Origin: Peptococcaceae bacterium UBA7185
GTDB taxonomy: Bacteria > Bacillota > Peptococcia > Peptococcales > Peptococcaceae
Direction: 5' to 3'
Assembly: GCA_002491065.1 (NCBI GenBank)
Contig: DKVF01000049.1
Coordinates: 1-16,010 of the forward strand
DNA: 16,010 nt
Position 1 is the first letter of the stretch. Each line of letters opens with the position of its first letter. A program made the translations under genes and the position numbers. The notes beneath the pieces were generated by a model that did not search any database, had not been told where the DNA came from, and saw only the letters and a program-made list of their open reading frames with translations. Below are positions 13,613 to 16,010 of this stretch, piece after piece.

Positions 13613-14278
13613 ATGAGACAAAATATGATGATGGCTACCACCTTAAGTTTGTTGTTTAGCCTTTTAGTGCCCCAACCAGTGAGCGGAGAACACGCTACAG
13701 GAAATCTGGATAGACTGCACTGGCTGTGCAGTGATTATCAGCTGCCGGTGAAAGGGTATGTCGTCGAAGGCTGGTTTTCCCTGCCCGTCTATCCGGGAAT
13801 GCAAAATAAAATCATGAAACAGCTGCAAATTCCAGAAGGGCAGCAAACAGGCCATCTGCGGGACGGAAGTATGGTAAACACCAGCTTCACACGGCGGGAG
13901 CAGACATATTATGTAGAATTGCAGCTGATTACAGAGAAATTTCAAACAGCAGCCCGTTATTATACCTTATGGCAGAGCTTCACAGAGCGGTACCATGTGA
14001 ATAAGCCCATCGGCGTCACCGTGATTGCCCAATTGCCGGAGGTGCTGGACGATAAAACAATGCAGGAGCTGGGCGGAGAACTACAGGGCAGCCTGCAGCC
14101 CAGACAAAGTCAGATACACGCAGAAGCAGGGCAAGTGCAAATGTACGGCGATTCGCCTCAGTTGGAAGACGGGTTGCGCGTTGGCGGAGAACAGGTAAAC
14201 TACAATATCGCCTTTGTGCAGCGGGAAAAGACAACAGCAATTTATCTGGGTGCGCCAGTGATTTATCAGCAATATTGA
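13613..14278 (+). CDS. ywmB: Secreted YwmB-like protein
   Basis: A 221-residue exported protein of unknown biochemical role. The N-terminus MRQNMMMATTLSLLFSLLVP looks like a signal peptide, with likely cleavage near residues 24-28. The rest is an alternating strand/helix protein without membrane segments. Its ending VNYNIAFVQREKTTAIYLG (195-213), then a short strand to YQQY, resembles the C-terminal strand pair of the YwmB/DUF1779 family, and the place between atpC and murA is where ywmB sits in Bacillus. Overall similarity is modest, so the assignment rests partly on context. AGGAAGGA (13595-13602) lies 10 nt before the ATG. The atp terminator just upstream implies its own promoter; TTGCTG (13481-13486) and TAAAAT (13503-13508) with a 16-bp spacer is the best but weak candidate. 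Confidence 0.6.
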   Translation: MRQNMMMATTLSLLFSLLVPQPVSGEHATGNLDRLHWLCSDYQLPVKGYVVEGWFSLPVYPGMQNKIMKQLQIPEGQQTGHLRDGSMVNTSFTRREQTYYVELQLITEKFQTAARYYTLWQSFTERYHVNKPIGVTVIAQLPEVLDDKTMQELGGELQGSLQPRQSQIHAEAGQVQMYGDSPQLEDGLRVGGEQVNYNIAFVQREKTTAIYLGAPVIYQQY

Positions 14279-14313
14279 ATACAGTGGGAATGTGCAGATT
14301 AGCAATTTTTTGT

Positions 14314-14342
14314 TTGACCAATGGGGGAAAATGCGGTATTAT
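14314..14342 (+). promoter_or_regulatory. Promoter of murA
   Basis: TTGACC (14314-14319) and TATTAT (14337-14342) lie exactly 17 bp apart, each one base from consensus. Transcription would begin near 14349 and give a leader of about 170 nt before the murA TTG. It starts 36 bp after the YwmB-like gene ends, so murA can be expressed on its own. Confidence 0.78.
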
Positions 14343-14517
14343 AAAAAGGCAATGTGTTCAAAAAAGAGAGCAATCAAAATCTGTTACGAACATTACAGAA
14401 ATTTTTGCATATACTTACATAGAGAAGCAAAGCGGAACCTATCAAACTGTATAAATCAATCTTTTTCGGAATAATATATGAAGAACAGAATGACTCCTAG
14501 AGGGAGGGAATAGGAAC

Positions 14518-15792
14518 TTGGATAAACTTATCGTAACAGGCAAAAAAGCAATCCATGGAGAAGTCACCATCAGTGGAGCAAAAAATGCCGTATTGCCAAT
14601 TATCGTTGGAGCCTTGCTGGCGGAAGATATCACAGTGCTGCACGACGTGCCAAAGTTGTCCGATGTAGTGACTATAAAAGAAGTATTGGAGATTTTAGGG
14701 GCGAAGATTACCTTTGAAAATCACACCATGACCATCGACAGCCGCGACCTCAATAATTGGGACGCTCCCTACAATTATGTACAGAAAATGCGGGCCAGTG
14801 TATTGATTATGGGGCCACTATTGGCCCGTTTGGGCAAGGCGAAAATTTCTATGCCTGGCGGCTGCGCTATCGGCACCCGGCCTATTGATTTGCATTTGAA
14901 AGGCTTAGAAGCATTGGGCGCGGACATCCAAATCAACCATGGCGATATGAACGCTGTCGTGCCAGGCGGCAAACTGAAAGGCAACCGTATTTATTTAGAT
15001 TTTCCCAGTGTAGGTGCGACGGAGCACATTATGATGGCGGCCACAACAGCGGAGGGCACCACCGTGATTGAAAACGCGGCAGAAGAACCGGAAATTGTAG
15101 ATCTGGCCAACTTCCTCAACAGCATGGGCGCCAACGTGCGCGGAGCCGGTACCAATGTCATAAAAATCGAAGGTGTAGAACAATTGCACGGCACCACCTA
15201 CACCATTATTCCCGACCGCATTGAAGCGGGGAGTTATATGATTGCCGCCGCTATCACTGGCGGGGATTTGCTGGTGAAAAATGTGATTATAGACCATATC
15301 AAGCCCTTGATTGCCAAAATGATTGAGTGCGGTGTGGAAATCATAGAAGAAGGCAACAATTTGCGTGTGAGAAGCAATGGGCGTCTGAAGGCAGTAGATA
15401 TCAAAACTATGCCCTATCCCGGATTTCCCACAGACATGCAGGCGCAATTCATGGCCCTGATGACAGTGGCGGAAGGTACCAGCGTATTTACCGAAACCGT
15501 ATTTGAAAATCGCTTTATGCATGCCGACGAATTGCGGCGCATGGGCGCCAATATCAAAATAGACGGACGCAACGCCATTGTAGAGGGTGTATCCCGTTTG
15601 ACCGGCTGTAAAGTAAAGGCTACCGATTTGCGGGCCGGTGCAGCGTTGATTGTCGCGGCGCTGGCTGCCGAAGGGCAGACCGAAATTACCGAATTGCAGT
15701 ATATAGACCGAGGCTATGAAGATCTGATAGAAAAGTTTCAGACCATCGGTGCAGATATCGTGCGCATTTCTGATGAAATAGCAGAGAGATAA
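14518..15792 (+). CDS. murA: UDP-N-acetylglucosamine 1-carboxyvinyltransferase
   Basis: Adds enolpyruvate from PEP to UDP-GlcNAc, the first committed step of peptidoglycan synthesis, in the cytosol. The 424-residue product has usual length and the inside-out alpha/beta fold. Substrate-binding K22 and N23 lie in SGAKNA (19-24), R92 in QKMRAS (89-94), and the catalytic loop is GGCAIGTRPIDLH (114-126) with C116, the cysteine alkylated by fosfomycin; the resistant Asp variant is not present. D306 in YPGFPTDMQAQ (300-310) is the expected general base, and RGY (398-400) closes the site. The start is TTG 14518 with AGGGAGG (14501-14507) 10 nt upstream; nearby ATGs at 14478 and 14490 are out of frame. 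Low-GC Bacillota often have a second copy (murZ) elsewhere, so this may not be the only one. Confidence 0.97.
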   Translation: MDKLIVTGKKAIHGEVTISGAKNAVLPIIVGALLAEDITVLHDVPKLSDVVTIKEVLEILGAKITFENHTMTIDSRDLNNWDAPYNYVQKMRASVLIMGPLLARLGKAKISMPGGCAIGTRPIDLHLKGLEALGADIQINHGDMNAVVPGGKLKGNRIYLDFPSVGATEHIMMAATTAEGTTVIENAAEEPEIVDLANFLNSMGANVRGAGTNVIKIEGVEQLHGTTYTIIPDRIEAGSYMIAAAITGGDLLVKNVIIDHIKPLIAKMIECGVEIIEEGNNLRVRSNGRLKAVDIKTMPYPGFPTDMQAQFMALMTVAEGTSVFTETVFENRFMHADELRRMGANIKIDGRNAIVEGVSRLTGCKVKATDLRAGAALIVAALAAEGQTEITELQYIDRGYEDLIEKFQTIGADIVRISDEIAER

Positions 15793-15859
15793 AGGAATAA
15801 GACTGCACACGAAAAGCTGTGCGGAGTGAGTAGACACAAAAACAAATAGAAAGCTTGAG

Positions 15860-15888
15860 AAGCGTGGACGAAACTGTTCACGCTTTTT
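15860..15888 (+). terminator. Intrinsic terminator after murA
   Basis: AAGCGTGGAC (15860-15869) pairs with GTTCACGCTT (15876-15885) over 10 bp with one G-U and a 6-nt loop, followed by five T (15884-15888). A weaker GCACA/TGTGC hairpin (15805-15822) lies between it and the murA stop. From 15889 to the end I see only AT-rich DNA without a supported gene. Confidence 0.85.
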
Positions 15889-16010
15889 CCATAGGCGGGG
15901 AGTATCGCAGATAAAATAAAAATGGAAATATAGAATGTATAAGAAATATTTTTGGGAAAAACTGAAATTTTTCAAAATCTCAGCAGAAAAAAGGGCAAAA
16001 TGTAACAAAA

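Noticed and set aside
14292..14474. 60-codon frame between the YwmB-like gene and murA
   Set aside because: It covers the strong murA promoter, starts at a GTG without a ribosome binding site and has no recognisable features.
14995..16008. 337-codon open frame on the minus strand opposite murA
   Set aside because: It runs antisense through the whole strongly conserved C-terminal part of murA and its terminator, has no ribosome binding site that I can support, and its Cys/His/Phe-rich composition is typical of a mirror frame.

Overview
The window reads as a chromosomal stretch of a moderately AT-rich Bacillota (Firmicutes) bacterium with every recognisable gene on the + strand. The order comEB-wecB-(atpZ, atpI)-atpBEFHAGDC-ywmB-murA, the strong AAGGAGG-type ribosome binding sites, the frequent TTG/GTG starts and the LCP and TagA wall-polymer proteins all fit that phylum. 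An anaerobic diderm lineage such as Negativicutes is a plausible narrower guess, but this is inference from gene order and sequence flavour and I cannot prove it here. There are no tRNA or rRNA genes, CRISPR arrays, insertion sequences or phage genes. This is mostly core, vertically inherited DNA.

Region 1 (about 1-3640) is an envelope/central-metabolism operon. Two extended -10 promoters (149-177 and near 231-236) precede pgi (glucose-6-phosphate isomerase), an LCP-family wall-polymer ligase and a TagA/WecG-type ManNAc transferase. The operon ends in a nested inverted-repeat structure (3534-3639) whose outer arm overlaps the tagA stop codon. Region 2 (about 3697-5970) has its own promoter and carries a YbjQ-family protein, a previously uncalled 50-residue single-pass membrane protein (4120-4272), ComEB-type dCMP deaminase and WecB UDP-GlcNAc 2-epimerase, closed by a clear intrinsic terminator. 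WecB makes UDP-ManNAc, TagA can use it on a lipid carrier, and the LCP protein can attach the finished polymer to peptidoglycan, so regions 1 and 2 together encode parts of one polymer pathway.

Region 3 (about 5971-13482) is the complete F-type ATP synthase operon: an AT-rich leader with a promoter at 6268-6296, two small assembly/ion-transport proteins (AtpZ-like and AtpI-like), then a, c, b, delta, alpha, gamma, beta and epsilon, then a strong intrinsic terminator. Several starts were moved from the longest frame to ones with a properly spaced ribosome binding site. A 12-bp perfect hairpin nested in a further inverted repeat lies between the c and b genes, where stoichiometry must drop sharply. 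The c subunit carries half of the Na+ signature only, so H+ coupling is more likely. Epsilon keeps the ATP-sensing IDxxRA motif.

Region 4 (about 13483-16010) holds a secreted YwmB-like protein and murA, the first committed step of peptidoglycan synthesis. murA has its own textbook promoter, a roughly 170-nt leader and a TTG start, and is followed by an intrinsic terminator. The last 120 bases show no gene.

I found no clearly new defence or mobile system. The items most worth a second look are the uncalled small membrane protein, the two complex intercistronic RNA structures, the unusual charge-patterned N-terminus of the LCP protein, and the mixed ion-selectivity signature of the c subunit.
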